Shown: positions 1-8,863, counted from the stretch's first letter. The stretch is DNA of 64,000 nucleotides from an uncultured Desulfuromusa sp. (GCF_963675815.1 NZ_OY776574.1:2598001-2662000); one strand, 5' to 3'. Translations and numbers: made by a program. Notes: a model not told the origin generated them from the sequence alone.

Positions 1-31
1 CATCCATCTGACGTTGTTTGGAACTTTTCCC

Positions 32-61
32 TTGCCAGCTCAAACCTAGTAGTGGTATAGA
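32..61 (+). promoter_or_regulatory. candidate sigma70 promoter of rpsB
   Basis: TTGCCA at 32-37 and TATAGA at 56-61 are separated by 18 bases, a plausible -35/-10 pair for the rpsB-tsf-pyrH-frr unit. It leaves a leader of about 110 bases before the rpsB start, in which S2-type autoregulation could act. This is by eye only; the -10 matches consensus at four of six positions. Confidence 0.35.
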
Positions 62-178
62 TCCGCAGTTAATCAATTCACACGCTTCAGGATTCGGACA
101 GGATGGTTCTCTATTCGTTTGAGACCTGCCGGAGACGATTGGAGCGGAGGAACTAAACCAGAATTTGAGGAGAAAAAA

Positions 179-994
179 ATGGCACAAATCACAATGAAGC
201 AAATGTTAGAAGCCGGCGTGCACTTCGGTCACCAGACCAAACGTTGGAACCCCAAGATGAAACCGTACATTTTTGGTGCACGTAACGGCATTTATATTGT
301 CGATCTGCAAAAAACTGTGCGCTACTTCAAGACCGCTTATCAGTTTGTCCAGGATACGGTTGCAAATGGAGAAAAAGTCCTTTTTGTCGGGACCAAGAAG
401 CAGGCGCAGGATGCCATCAAAGAAGAGTCTCTGGGGGCAGATCAGTATTTCGTCAATAACCGCTGGTTGGGTGGTATGTTGACGAACTTCACAACAATCA
501 AGGCCAGTATCGACCGGTTGAAAAAAATCGAGGCGATGGTGGCAGACGGTACGATTGAGCAGTACACTAAAAAAGAAGCCCTACAACTTGAGCGTCAGCG
601 TGAAAAGCTGGAAAAAAACCTTGGTGGCATTAAGCATATGTCCAAGCTTCCGGGCGCTATATTTATTATCGATCCTAAAAAAGAGGCAATAGCTGTTCAG
701 GAAGCAAATAAACTTGGAATTCCTGTTGTTGCTGTTGTTGATACCAACTGTGATCCGGATAACATTGATTATATTATTCCGGGCAATGATGATGCTATTC
801 GTGCGATTCGCCTGTTTGCCTCGAAAATGGCAGAAGCTTGTGTTGAGGGAGATCAGCGGCGCAAAGAGAAGAAACAGACGGCAGCAGAAGGTAAGGATGA
901 GCCGGTCGTTGAGGCTGCACCGGCTCCTGCACCAGAGAAAGAAGACGTTTCTGAAGCCCCTGTTGCTGAAAGTACAGAAACGGTTGCTGAATAA
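179..994 (+). CDS. rpsB: 30S ribosomal protein S2
   Basis: This encodes small-subunit ribosomal protein S2 (271 aa), which joins the 30S late and is needed for S1 binding. The N-terminus MAQITMKQMLEAGVHFGHQT and the internal NRWLGGMLTNF and FIIDPKKE segments are classic S2 signatures. The start at 179 follows a GAGGAG ribosome-binding site at about 168-173; a longer open frame from 119 lacks a site and is not used. The last ~45 residues form an Ala/Pro/Glu-rich acidic tail (about 227-271), longer than in E. coli S2 and probably disordered. It is the first gene of the usual rpsB-tsf-pyrH-frr order. Confidence 0.97.
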   Translation: MAQITMKQMLEAGVHFGHQTKRWNPKMKPYIFGARNGIYIVDLQKTVRYFKTAYQFVQDTVANGEKVLFVGTKKQAQDAIKEESLGADQYFVNNRWLGGMLTNFTTIKASIDRLKKIEAMVADGTIEQYTKKEALQLERQREKLEKNLGGIKHMSKLPGAIFIIDPKKEAIAVQEANKLGIPVVAVVDTNCDPDNIDYIIPGNDDAIRAIRLFASKMAEACVEGDQRRKEKKQTAAEGKDEPVVEAAPAPAPEKEDVSEAPVAESTETVAE

Positions 995-1029
995 AATAAT
1001 AAGTTTTTAACATTTACGGACAGGCCTGC

Positions 1030-1049
1030 GGCCGGGCTCAGGCTCGGCC
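1030..1049 (+). terminator. hairpin between rpsB and tsf (attenuator-like)
   Basis: GGCCGGGC and GCTCGGCC can pair, with G-U wobbles, into a GC-rich stem of about 8 bp with a 4-base loop, followed by a T-rich stretch (1050-1057). It lies in the 118-bp gap between rpsB and tsf and could attenuate read-through, so that S2 and EF-Ts levels differ. The T run is short, so full termination is unlikely. Confidence 0.4.
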
Positions 1050-1112
1050 TTTGGTTTAAGTGGGAATTGTCGCGGGAAAATGACCCGCCTATCGAAATAT
1101 GGAGGAAAGATC

Positions 1113-2024
1113 GTGAGTATTACAGCAGCAATGGTCTCGGAATTACGTAAAAAAACCGGAGCGGGTATGATGGATTGCAAAAAAGCTCTGACTGAAACTG
1201 GTGGAAATATGGATGAGGCTGTCGATTTTCTACGCAAAAAAGGGCTTTCGGCTGCCGCAAAAAAATCTGGTCGGGTTGCTTCTGAAGGAGCCGTTGCCGC
1301 AACTTCAGAAGGTTCTGTCGGCGCTATAGTCGAAGTGAATGCCGAGACTGATTTTGTCGCTAAAAATGAAGCATTCAAGTCCTTTGTCGCTGATGTCTGT
1401 GACATTGTTCGAGCTAATGAAATTGCTGATATTGAGGCTCTTAAGTCTTTTGATTATCCGGGAACCGGTCGGACTGTTGCGGATGAATTGACTCACCAGA
1501 TTGCCACAATTGGTGAAAATATGAGTATTCGCCGGTTGGCACGTACTGATGCAGGTCAGGGGATTGTCACTTCCTATGTTCATGGTGCGGGTAAAATTGG
1601 TGTGTTGGTGGAACTGCAAACGACATCAACCGATGAAAAGGTTGCCGAGCTGGGGAAAAAATTAGCTATGCATGTTGCTGCTGCCGCTCCACAATATCTG
1701 GATCGTGAGAGTGTCCCTGCTGAAATTGTCGAAAAAGAAAAAGAAATTATGCGCGTTAAGGCCATCGATAGCGGTAAGCCGGAAAACATTGTTGAAAAAA
1801 TCATTCTTGGCCAGATTAATAAATATTTTGGTGAAGTCTGCCTTGTGGAGCAGGCATTTGTCATGGATCCGGATCAGAAGGTCGGCAAGCTGGTTGCAGC
1901 TCTGAGTAAGGAGATTGGTGCAGAAATCAAGCTGAGCAGTTATGTTCGCTATCAGCTTGGTGAAGGGATTGAAAAGAAAGAGGATGATTTTGCTGCAGAA
2001 GTTGCGGCAATGAGTAAGCAGTAA
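1113..2024 (+). CDS. tsf: translation elongation factor Ts
   Basis: EF-Ts is the nucleotide-exchange factor that recharges EF-Tu with GTP in the cytoplasm. The N-terminal UBA-like domain (about 1-55) contains LRKKTGAGMMDCKKAL, and the core holds ETDFVAKNEAFK, the family signature. At 303 aa it is a full-length two-subdomain form like the E. coli protein. I chose a GTG start at 1113, seven bases after GGAGG (1101-1105); an in-frame ATG at 1080 has no ribosome-binding site. It follows rpsB and precedes pyrH by 27 bases, as expected for this operon. Confidence 0.96.
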   Translation: MSITAAMVSELRKKTGAGMMDCKKALTETGGNMDEAVDFLRKKGLSAAAKKSGRVASEGAVAATSEGSVGAIVEVNAETDFVAKNEAFKSFVADVCDIVRANEIADIEALKSFDYPGTGRTVADELTHQIATIGENMSIRRLARTDAGQGIVTSYVHGAGKIGVLVELQTTSTDEKVAELGKKLAMHVAAAAPQYLDRESVPAEIVEKEKEIMRVKAIDSGKPENIVEKIILGQINKYFGEVCLVEQAFVMDPDQKVGKLVAALSKEIGAEIKLSSYVRYQLGEGIEKKEDDFAAEVAAMSKQ

Positions 2025-2051
2025 TCTTATTTCAGATTTTCAGGAGTGAGT

Positions 2052-2783
2052 GTGGCTACGATAAAATATCGACGTATTCTATTAAAGCTGAGTGGCGAAG
2101 CTTTGGCTGGTGAGCAGGGGTATGGAATTGACCCTGATGTTATTAGTGGTATTGCTTCTGAAATCAAAGAGGTTATTGGTCTTGGTGTTGAAGTTGCCGT
2201 GGTTATCGGTGGCGGAAATATTTTCCGTGGCCTGGCGGCTTCTTCCAAGGGGATGGATCGTGCCAGCGCCGATTATATGGGGATGTTGGCAACGGTTATG
2301 AACAGTCTGGCGATGCAGGACGCTCTGGAAAAGCAGGGTGTTGTTACCCGGGTTCAATCGGCAATTGACATGCAACAGATTGCTGAACCTTATATCCGTC
2401 GCCGGGCAGTTCGACATTTAGAAAAAGGTCGCGTGGTTATTTTCAGTGCAGGGACCGGTAATCCTTACTTTACAACCGATACGGCTGCCAGTCTGCGGGC
2501 GATGGAAATTAACGCCGAGGTGATTCTTAAAGCCACCAAGGTCGATGGGATCTATTCGGCTGATCCGAAGAAAGACAAAAGTGCGGTTAAGCTGCCGACG
2601 TTAACGTATCTGGAAGTCCTGCAAAAAGGTCTCCAGGTTATGGACGCAACGGCAACGTCACTATGCATGGATAATAACCTCCCGATGATTATTTTTGACA
2701 TGACTCATCGAGATAATATTAAAAAAGTTGTGCTTGGCGAAAAAATTGGAACAATTGTCATGGGAGGTGAAGACAATGGTTAA
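2052..2783 (+). CDS. pyrH: UMP kinase
   Basis: This is the bacterial hexameric UMP kinase (UMP + ATP to UDP + ADP) of the amino-acid-kinase fold, the pyrimidine-nucleotide step. Visible features are RILLKLSGEAL at the N-terminus (phosphate-binding Lys and Gly), VIGGGNIFRG, and the C-terminal DMT motif. The length is 243 aa from a GTG at 2052, spaced five bases from AGGAG (2042-2046); the GTG at 2046 overlaps that site and is less likely. The stop overlaps the frr start by 8 bases, which implies coupled translation. Confidence 0.96.
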   Translation: MATIKYRRILLKLSGEALAGEQGYGIDPDVISGIASEIKEVIGLGVEVAVVIGGGNIFRGLAASSKGMDRASADYMGMLATVMNSLAMQDALEKQGVVTRVQSAIDMQQIAEPYIRRRAVRHLEKGRVVIFSAGTGNPYFTTDTAASLRAMEINAEVILKATKVDGIYSADPKKDKSAVKLPTLTYLEVLQKGLQVMDATATSLCMDNNLPMIIFDMTHRDNIKKVVLGEKIGTIVMGGEDNG

Positions 2784-3333
2784 AGAGATTTTGAGTGAGG
2801 CCCGTACCGCAATGGATAAAGCGGTTAAGTCTTTAAAAAAGGAAATGACCAAGGTTCGTACTGGCCGGGCAAGTATTTCATTGTTGGATGATGTCAAAAT
2901 TGAATACTACGGAGTCCCGACACCGCTCAGTCAGGTTGCCACACTTTCAGTTCCAGAGGCACGTTTGATAACTGTTCAGCCATGGGAAAAAAATTTGATT
3001 CCCGATATTGAAAAGGCAATTTTCAAGGCTGACCTTGGACTGACTCCTGCGTCGGATGGTGTCTTGATTCGTCTGCCTGTCCCGGCGCTGACTGAAGAAA
3101 GACGTCGGGAAATGGTCAAGATTATTAAACGGATGGCTGAGGACACGAAGATTTCGGTGCGGAATGCTCGCCGTGATGCCAATGAAAATCTAAAAATGCT
3201 GGAAAAAGAAAAAGAAATTACTGAAGATGATCTCAAGCGGAGTGAAAAGGATGTTCAGCAGGTTACAGATGAATTTGTCAGTACCATTGATTCCATAGTT
3301 CAGAACAAAGAACAAGAAGTCATGGAAATTTGA
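2776..3333 (+). CDS. frr: ribosome recycling factor
   Basis: RRF works with EF-G to split post-termination ribosomes. The 185-aa length is exactly that of the family. The N-terminal helix carries MDKAVKSLKKEMTKVRTGRA, including the conserved KVRTGRA segment, and the C-terminal helices have VRNARRDANE. The start ATG lies inside the end of pyrH (overlap 2776-2783) with GGAGG just upstream (2762-2767). It is the last of the four-gene translation/UMP kinase set. Confidence 0.97.
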   Translation: MVKEILSEARTAMDKAVKSLKKEMTKVRTGRASISLLDDVKIEYYGVPTPLSQVATLSVPEARLITVQPWEKNLIPDIEKAIFKADLGLTPASDGVLIRLPVPALTEERRREMVKIIKRMAEDTKISVRNARRDANENLKMLEKEKEITEDDLKRSEKDVQQVTDEFVSTIDSIVQNKEQEVMEI

Positions 3334-3366
3334 TCCGTAACGCTGAATTTTCCTAAAGGAGAATAT

Positions 3367-3531
3367 ATGGCTCTAAAAATCAATGAAGAGTGCATTGGTT
3401 GTGGTACTTGTGTTGAGACCTGCCCCCTGGGTGCTATTATTGAATCTGGAGACGTTTATACGATTACTGATGAGTGCACAGAGTGCCGTGCCTGTATTGA
3501 CAGCTGCCCGGTTGAAGCAATCGTTGACTGA
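3367..3531 (+). CDS. 2[4Fe-4S] ferredoxin
   Basis: This 54-aa bacterial-type ferredoxin has two CxxCxxCxxxC cluster motifs: CIGCGTCVETCP near residues 9-20 and CTECRACIDSCP near 37-48. Each binds a [4Fe-4S] cluster for low-potential electron transfer in the cytoplasm. It is preceded by AAAGGAG at about 3355-3361 and begins 33 bases after frr, with a strong terminator right after it, so it ends the rpsB transcription unit. A longer open frame over the same DNA (3383-3568) is a different reading frame and not the gene. The redox partner cannot be told from context. Confidence 0.93.
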   Translation: MALKINEECIGCGTCVETCPLGAIIESGDVYTITDECTECRACIDSCPVEAIVD

Positions 3532-3554
3532 TCACATCTATTCTGAATTGTTAC

Positions 3555-3583
3555 AAAGGGCGTTTTGATAACGCCCTTTTTTT
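3555..3583 (+). terminator. rho-independent terminator after ferredoxin gene
   Basis: AAAGGGCGTT and AACGCCCTTT pair around a 5-base loop and are followed by a run of T. It closes the rpsB-tsf-pyrH-frr-ferredoxin unit 24 bases after the stop. Confidence 0.9.
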
Positions 3584-3705
3584 ATGCGTATTTTATTATT
3601 TGAAAAGCAACTTCTTGCTGTTCAGATGCCTGCCGTGTTATTTTTTTCAGCTGCGTTTCTATCTCTTGGTCAAAAACGTCTTTCCTGAATTTTAAGGATG
3701 ATAAA

Positions 3706-4443
3706 TTGGCAGTTACGACAAAAGAATTTTCCCTGAACCATCTTGCCATCATCATGGATGGCAATGGGCGTTGGGCTCAGAAGAGTGGTTTGCCTAGAGT
3801 CGCAGGGCATCAGCAAGGGGTTGAAACTGTCATTCAAATTGTAGATGAATGTGTTTCTCAGGGAATTCATTTTCTCAGTCTGTTTGCGTTCAGCTCTGAA
3901 AACTGGGGGCGACCTCGTGAAGAAGTCGATGCCCTGATGGGGCTTTTGCTGCAGTTTTTGAGTTCACAACGCCAGAGAATGTTGGATGATGGTGTTCGTC
4001 TGAGAGTTATAGGAGACCTTACGCGCCTGTCAGAACCAATCCAGAAGGCATTGGCTAATGCAGAAAAGGAGACGTCTCAGGGGCAGAACTTAACTTTGAT
4101 TCTCGCACTTTCATATGGGGGGCGAGATGAAATCATGCGTGCGGCCCAAAAAATTGCTCAGAGTGCGCTTGATGGTGATTTAGACATAAACAAGCTCGAT
4201 AATAAAACCTTTTCAAGTTTTTTGGATACTGGGGATATCCCTGAACCGGACTTACTGATTCGCACCAGTGGTGAAGTCAGAATCAGTAATTTTCTCCTTT
4301 GGCAGACGGCATATTCGGAATTTTATTTTACGGATGTTCTTTGGCCTGATTTTAATGCTGCTGAATTACGAAAGGCTTTGGACGATTATCGAAGACGTAA
4401 GCGTCGCTTCGGGCTGACTGATGACCAGTTGGAAGACTTATAA
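3706..4443 (+). CDS. uppS: undecaprenyl diphosphate synthase (cis-prenyltransferase)
   Basis: UppS adds isopentenyl units in cis to farnesyl diphosphate to make the C55 lipid carrier for peptidoglycan and O-antigen. The N-terminal HLAIIMDGNGRWAQ holds the catalytic Asp of the diphosphate-binding site; SLFAFSSENWGRP and the C-terminal PEPDLLIRTSGEVRISNFL-type segment are family signatures. The protein has 245 aa from a TTG start at 3706, seven bases after AAGGA (3694-3698); no ATG with a site is available. It starts the uppS-cdsA-dxr-rseP-tsaB run. Confidence 0.96.
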   Translation: MAVTTKEFSLNHLAIIMDGNGRWAQKSGLPRVAGHQQGVETVIQIVDECVSQGIHFLSLFAFSSENWGRPREEVDALMGLLLQFLSSQRQRMLDDGVRLRVIGDLTRLSEPIQKALANAEKETSQGQNLTLILALSYGGRDEIMRAAQKIAQSALDGDLDINKLDNKTFSSFLDTGDIPEPDLLIRTSGEVRISNFLLWQTAYSEFYFTDVLWPDFNAAELRKALDDYRRRKRRFGLTDDQLEDL

Positions 4444-4454
4444 GGAGAAAACCG

Positions 4455-5255
4455 ATTAAACAACGTATCATGACCGCTATTATTGCTCTGCCTTTACTGA
4501 TTTTGCTGCTGGGGTATGCCAACCCTGCCGTATTTTCTGTTTTTTTAACAATCATCTTATTTCTCAGCCTGATTGAATTCAATCGAATCGGTTTGGGATG
4601 TGAGCATCGTTTCGAACAATGGATTGCAGCGAGTATTGGTGCTGCGGTTATCCCGATTCAGTTTTATGAAAATATTGCCCTGATTTTTCCTCTTTATACC
4701 GTTGCCATATTGTTTCTCTCTCTATTATTTCTATTTCGTTTATCTGAAATAACAGTGGTTCATTATCGTCTTGGCTGGATTACACTTGGACTGGTCTACC
4801 TCCCTTTCCTATTAAGTCATTTAATGTTGTTGCGTTTGCTGCCCGATGGTCGACAGTGGATATTCATGACACTCATTGTGATTATGAGCTGTGATAGCTT
4901 TGCCTATTTTGTCGGCAGAAAATTTGGCAAACGAAAACTGTATCAAGCCGTCAGTCCGAACAAGACGATTGAAGGAGGACTCGGTGGTTTGGTTGGGGCC
5001 GTTTTTGCGATAATGCTTGTGAAGTTCACTTTCCTGCCGATTCTCGGTTTTCTTGATGCTGTATTGATTGGGCTTTTTCTTGGCGTTATGGGACAGCTCG
5101 GTGATTTGTTTGAGTCACTTTTAAAGCGTGCTTGCCAGGTTAAAGATTCCGGAGGGATAATCCCTGGGCATGGTGGTATGCTGGATCGTTTGGACAGTTT
5201 GCTGTTTGCGTTTCCAGTCGTGTATTACCTTGCGCGATACTGTTACGGAGGCTGA
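4455..5255 (+). CDS. cdsA: phosphatidate cytidylyltransferase
   Basis: CdsA makes CDP-diacylglycerol from phosphatidate and CTP, the branch point of phospholipid synthesis; it is a polytopic inner-membrane enzyme with about eight hydrophobic segments here. The C-terminal signature SLLKRACQVKDSG...PGHGGMLDRLDS matches the CDP-alcohol cytidylyltransferase pattern. The first ATG (4470, giving 261 aa) has no ribosome-binding site. An in-frame ATT at 4455 sits seven bases after AAGGAG (4442-4447) and restores the KQR N-terminus usual in CdsA, so I report that start (266 aa); it would be a rare initiation codon. Downstream, dxr starts within 8 bases. Confidence 0.9.
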   Translation: MKQRIMTAIIALPLLILLLGYANPAVFSVFLTIILFLSLIEFNRIGLGCEHRFEQWIAASIGAAVIPIQFYENIALIFPLYTVAILFLSLLFLFRLSEITVVHYRLGWITLGLVYLPFLLSHLMLLRLLPDGRQWIFMTLIVIMSCDSFAYFVGRKFGKRKLYQAVSPNKTIEGGLGGLVGAVFAIMLVKFTFLPILGFLDAVLIGLFLGVMGQLGDLFESLLKRACQVKDSGGIIPGHGGMLDRLDSLLFAFPVVYYLARYCYGG

Positions 5256-5262
5256 GAGCGTA

Positions 5263-6423
5263 TTGAAGAAAATATCTGTTCTTGGCTCTACTGGGTCAAT
5301 CGGGGTCAGAACGCTGGAGATTGCCAACGCTTTTCCTGAGCGCTATCAGGTCGTTGCTCTGACGGCTGGTAATAATATTAATTTGTTGCTGAAGCAAATT
5401 CATACTTTTTCCCCGCGTATTGTCTCCGTTGTTTCGGAACGAGAAGCTCAAAAGTTAAGACAGCAACTTCAGAATGTTGATGTTGAAGTTTACCATGGTG
5501 CTGAGGGGATGATTCGTTGCTCCACTGTCCCTGAGGCCGACATGGTTGTTGCGGCCATTGTCGGTGCCGCGGGATTAATGCCGACAATGGCGGCGATCAA
5601 AGCCGGTAAAAATGTAGCTTTGGCGAACAAGGAAACTCTGGTGATAGCCGGCAGTTTGATTATGGAAGAAGTCAAACGACAGAAGGTTTGCCTGCTCCCT
5701 GTCGATAGCGAACATTCCGCAATCTTCCAGGCGCTGACCGGTCATCGTCGTGAAGATGTCCAACGCCTTATTTTGACAGCATCCGGTGGGCCATTTCGAG
5801 AGTATAAACCCGCACAATTTGCAACGATTACCCCTGCAGAAGCCCTGGCTCATCCGAACTGGGATATGGGGAGAAAGATCTCTGTAGATTCTGCGACCAT
5901 GATGAACAAAGGTCTGGAAGTTATTGAGGCACGCTGGTTATTTGACTATCCTGCGACAATGATTGACGTTCATATCCATCCTGAAAGTATCATTCATTCT
6001 TTGGTTGAATACCGGGACGGTGCCGTTATGGCGCAGCTGGGTATTCCAGATATGAAAACACCCATCGCCTATGCTTTGTCCTGGCCGGAACGATTGCCTT
6101 TGGTTCAGCAGCCTTTAGACCTGTGCCGGTTAGGCCAACTGTCTTTTTCTGCCCCTGATATTGAACGTTTTCCTTGTTTACAGCTTGCCTACGAGGCCTT
6201 GGAGGTCGGGGGAACCGTTCCAGCTGTGATGAATGCGGCGAATGAGATTGCTGTTGCTGCTTTTTTGAATAATCAGCTTAGTTTTCCGGGTATTGCAGAG
6301 GTGATAAGAAAAGTGATGTATCGGCATGAGAGCGAAGATCTTACCTCAGTTGAGCAGGCCTTGCATGCCGACCTGTGGAGCAGACGTAAGACCCAAGAAT
6401 TTATTAGCGGAGGACCTCTATGA
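5263..6423 (+). CDS. dxr: 1-deoxy-D-xylulose 5-phosphate reductoisomerase
   Basis: Dxr converts DXP to 2-C-methyl-D-erythritol 4-phosphate with NADPH, the committed step of the MEP isoprenoid route. The N-terminal Rossmann motif is VLGSTGSIGVRTLE; the metal and substrate site includes LPVDSEHSAIFQ and SVDSATMMNKGLEVIEA. It has 386 aa from a TTG at 5263, after GGAGG at 5247-5251, which lies in the end of cdsA. Its TGA stop overlaps the rseP ATG (ATGA at 6420-6423). Together with uppS it links isoprenoid supply to envelope lipid genes. Confidence 0.95.
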   Translation: MKKISVLGSTGSIGVRTLEIANAFPERYQVVALTAGNNINLLLKQIHTFSPRIVSVVSEREAQKLRQQLQNVDVEVYHGAEGMIRCSTVPEADMVVAAIVGAAGLMPTMAAIKAGKNVALANKETLVIAGSLIMEEVKRQKVCLLPVDSEHSAIFQALTGHRREDVQRLILTASGGPFREYKPAQFATITPAEALAHPNWDMGRKISVDSATMMNKGLEVIEARWLFDYPATMIDVHIHPESIIHSLVEYRDGAVMAQLGIPDMKTPIAYALSWPERLPLVQQPLDLCRLGQLSFSAPDIERFPCLQLAYEALEVGGTVPAVMNAANEIAVAAFLNNQLSFPGIAEVIRKVMYRHESEDLTSVEQALHADLWSRRKTQEFISGGPL

Positions 6424-7739
6424 TAACAATTATGGCCGGCATTTTGATGCTGGGTGTTCTGGTTTTTGTTCATGAACTGGGACACTTTGCAATCGCAAAA
6501 ATGTGCGGCGTTAAAGTTTTGAAATTTTCTCTTGGCTTTGGCCCTAAATTAGTCTCGCGGCGTCGTGGAGAGACTGAATATCAGATTTGTGCAATACCTC
6601 TGGGTGGATATGTCCAGATGCTTGGTGAAGGGGGAGGCGAACAGGGGGAAGAGGTAGAACTGACTGCTGAAGAGGAGGCTCGTTCATTCGCGGCACAGAC
6701 TGTCGGTAAGCGGTTGGCAATTGTCTCTGCCGGTCCAATCATGAATCTGATGTTACCTCTCTTGATTCTACCGATCTCATTTATGGTCGGGGTGCAGATG
6801 CCGACGTATCTGGAGCAGCCTGCCTGTATCGGTTATGTTGTCCCCGGATCAAATGCTGCTGATGGAGGAATCCTTGCCGGGGATTGTGTGACAGCTGTCA
6901 ATCAGCAGGTGGTTAAGAGCTGGAATGACGCAAATAAAGGTTTTATCTCTCAAGCCGGGGAACCCCTGCTGTTTCAGGTTGAGCGGAACGGGGAAGAATT
7001 GCAACTTGAAATTTCTGCTGAGAACGACAGTCTGCAAGGTATGCAGGCTCTGGGTTTGCTGCCCCTGCAATCTGCAAAAATCGGTGGTCTGGCAGCAGAT
7101 ATGCCGGCTGCTGAAGCCGGTATGCTGGAAGGAGATCTGATCCTGCAAATAGAGGATTACCCGATCTCATCCTGGTATGATCTTAAGACTGTTATTCAGG
7201 AAATTGGCAGTCGGGTTGTTCCTGTCCAGATAGAGCGAGATGGAAAACGAATGACTGTTGATTTGACTCCGATTCAACGTGATGGAGAGGGTGATTATTT
7301 GCTTGGAATTGCACCTTTCTATAGTTCTGAATTGAAGACATTTGGCTTTTTTGATGCTATTCGCGAGGGCGCTGCTCGAACTTGGGAACTGATAGAGCTG
7401 ACGGTTGTTTTTGTCCAGAAACTGTTCTCCGGAAGTGTCTCTGCTAAAAATATTGGGGGGCCCATTACTGTTGTTCAGATTGCCGGACAAGCAGCACAGA
7501 CGGATCTGGCAGCGATCTTGTCGGTTCTGGCCTTTATTTCAATTCAATTGGGCATATTAAATTTATTGCCAATCCCTATCTTGGACGGCGGCCACATTCT
7601 TTTTTATGTTATCGAGCTGATTATTCGCAAACCAGTGTCAATTCGCACCAGAGAACTGGCCCAGCAAGTTGGAATGGCACTGTTGTTGATGCTTATGGTT
7701 TTAGCGTTTTATAATGATATTATCAGGTTGTGGGGTTGA
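6420..7739 (+). CDS. rseP: RIP metalloprotease RseP (site-2 protease family)
   Basis: This inner-membrane zinc protease cleaves transmembrane substrates such as anti-sigma factors and remnant signal peptides. The zinc site HELGH is at residues 18-22 in the first membrane segment, and the third ligand motif NLLPIPILDGGH lies near the C-terminus. Two PDZ-like regions sit between (roughly 115-190 and 205-285). The 439-aa length fits the E. coli type. ATGA overlap with dxr and TGATG overlap with tsaB suggest coupling. The local sigma/anti-sigma target is not in the window. Confidence 0.95.
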   Translation: MITIMAGILMLGVLVFVHELGHFAIAKMCGVKVLKFSLGFGPKLVSRRRGETEYQICAIPLGGYVQMLGEGGGEQGEEVELTAEEEARSFAAQTVGKRLAIVSAGPIMNLMLPLLILPISFMVGVQMPTYLEQPACIGYVVPGSNAADGGILAGDCVTAVNQQVVKSWNDANKGFISQAGEPLLFQVERNGEELQLEISAENDSLQGMQALGLLPLQSAKIGGLAADMPAAEAGMLEGDLILQIEDYPISSWYDLKTVIQEIGSRVVPVQIERDGKRMTVDLTPIQRDGEGDYLLGIAPFYSSELKTFGFFDAIREGAARTWELIELTVVFVQKLFSGSVSAKNIGGPITVVQIAGQAAQTDLAAILSVLAFISIQLGILNLLPIPILDGGHILFYVIELIIRKPVSIRTRELAQQVGMALLLMLMVLAFYNDIIRLWG

Positions 7740-8455
7740 TGGAGACTGCTGAAGGAATAAAAATTCTGACTGTAGACAGTTCCTCTTTTACGGGGAGTGT
7801 TGCTTTATGCCGTGGGGAATTTCTGGTTGCAGAGTCCCTTTTGAATGTTCGCAGTACTCACAGCGAGAAGTTGTTGAAGCAAATTGATCTTCTTCTCGAT
7901 GAGGTCGGCTGGATTCTTCAGGACCTTGACCTGCTGGCAGTGGTGACCGGCCCAGGTTCTTTTACCGGATTACGTATCGGAATAGCAACGGTCAAGGGGT
8001 TGGCTCAGGTCTTGAACAAGCCGGTTGTTTCTGTTTCTGCCCTACAAACTGCAGCAATGAATCTCCCGTTGTGTTCAGTTCCAATCTGTGCCTTCTTGGA
8101 TGCCCGAAAAAAAGAGGTTTACAGCCAATTATTTGAATGGCACCCTTCTGACGGTCCCATTGCAATTGGACCGTCTTCTGTTCTGCCTCCAGAGAAGTTG
8201 CTTAAAGAATTGCCGGAAAAGGTTGCCTTCGTTGGCGATGGTGTTCTTCTCTATCGGCATCTCCTTGATGCGCTCCCTGCACAACAAGCTCTCATCCCTG
8301 TCGCAACAGCACATCAACTCCGTGCTGCGCATGCATCCTGGTTAGCACTGCAGGCTTGGCAGAGGGGCTTGGGGCAAAGTGCGGCTGAAATTCTTCCGAC
8401 CTATATTCGGCCCTCTGATGCGGAATTAAATTTATCCAGCAAACAAGGCATTTAA
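7739..8455 (+). CDS. tsaB: tRNA threonylcarbamoyladenosine biosynthesis protein TsaB
   Basis: TsaB is the ASKHA-fold partner of TsaD and TsaE in making the t6A37 modification of ANN-decoding tRNAs. The signature VTGPGSFTGLRIGIATVKGL and the N-terminal ILTVDSSSFTGSVAL are clear. It is 238 aa from the ATG at 7739, which shares bases with the rseP stop (TGATG); a GTG at 7730 is an alternative. tsaD and tsaE are not in the window. Confidence 0.93.
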   Translation: METAEGIKILTVDSSSFTGSVALCRGEFLVAESLLNVRSTHSEKLLKQIDLLLDEVGWILQDLDLLAVVTGPGSFTGLRIGIATVKGLAQVLNKPVVSVSALQTAAMNLPLCSVPICAFLDARKKEVYSQLFEWHPSDGPIAIGPSSVLPPEKLLKELPEKVAFVGDGVLLYRHLLDALPAQQALIPVATAHQLRAAHASWLALQAWQRGLGQSAAEILPTYIRPSDAELNLSSKQGI

Positions 8456-8547
8456 CATGGGTTAATTGTTGACAAATTTGCATCATTTTGGTTACTTTGT
8501 GACTGACTTTTAAAAGCTTAATTTCACTTACATGCGCGGAGGTGCCA

Positions 8548-8766
8548 ATGGACATTGATCAAACCCTTTTGCAGAATCTAACCGAGACTAACCCCCGTTT
8601 TCGCATGCTCTATGAGGAACATACTCTTTTTGAGAAGCAACTTACCGAGTATGACAAAAAAGGTTATTTGTCCCCACAAGAGGAGCTTGAAAAAAATAAG
8701 GTAAAAAAAATGAAACTCGCTGGTAAGGATGAAATGGAAGAGATTATTCAGTCTGTTACCACCTGA
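8548..8766 (+). CDS. DUF465/YdcH-like small protein
   Basis: This 72-aa, highly charged, predicted helical protein has the arrangement of the DUF465 (YdcH) family: RMLYEEHTLFEKQL followed by LSPQEELEKNKVKKMKLAGKDEME. Function is not established in the family. The ATG at 8548 follows GGAGG (8538-8542); a GTG at 8542 overlaps that site. It is separated from tsaB by 92 bases and followed by a strong hairpin, so it is probably a single-gene unit. Confidence 0.82.
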   Translation: MDIDQTLLQNLTETNPRFRMLYEEHTLFEKQLTEYDKKGYLSPQEELEKNKVKKMKLAGKDEMEEIIQSVTT

Positions 8767-8795
8767 CCCCGTTTTGTAACAACGGGATGTTTCGA

Positions 8796-8837
8796 TACAG
8801 CAAAGGGTTTAAGCGGATGCTTAAGCCCTTTGCTGTA
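8796..8837. terminator. long hairpin after DUF465 gene
   Basis: An 18-bp stem (TACAGCAAAGGGTTTAAG against CTTAAGCCCTTTGCTGTA, one G-U) has a 6-base loop. A smaller CCCGTT/AACGGG hairpin precedes it at 8768-8786. The T tract is short (TTTAACTT), but the stem is strong enough to be a terminator or an RNA-stabilising structure. Confidence 0.7.
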
Positions 8838-8863
8838 TTTAACTTATGATTTTGCTGTAAAGT

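Noticed and set aside
3383..3568. 61-codon + strand ORF over the ferredoxin
   Set aside because: A different frame of the same DNA; the ferredoxin frame has both cluster motifs and the ribosome-binding site.
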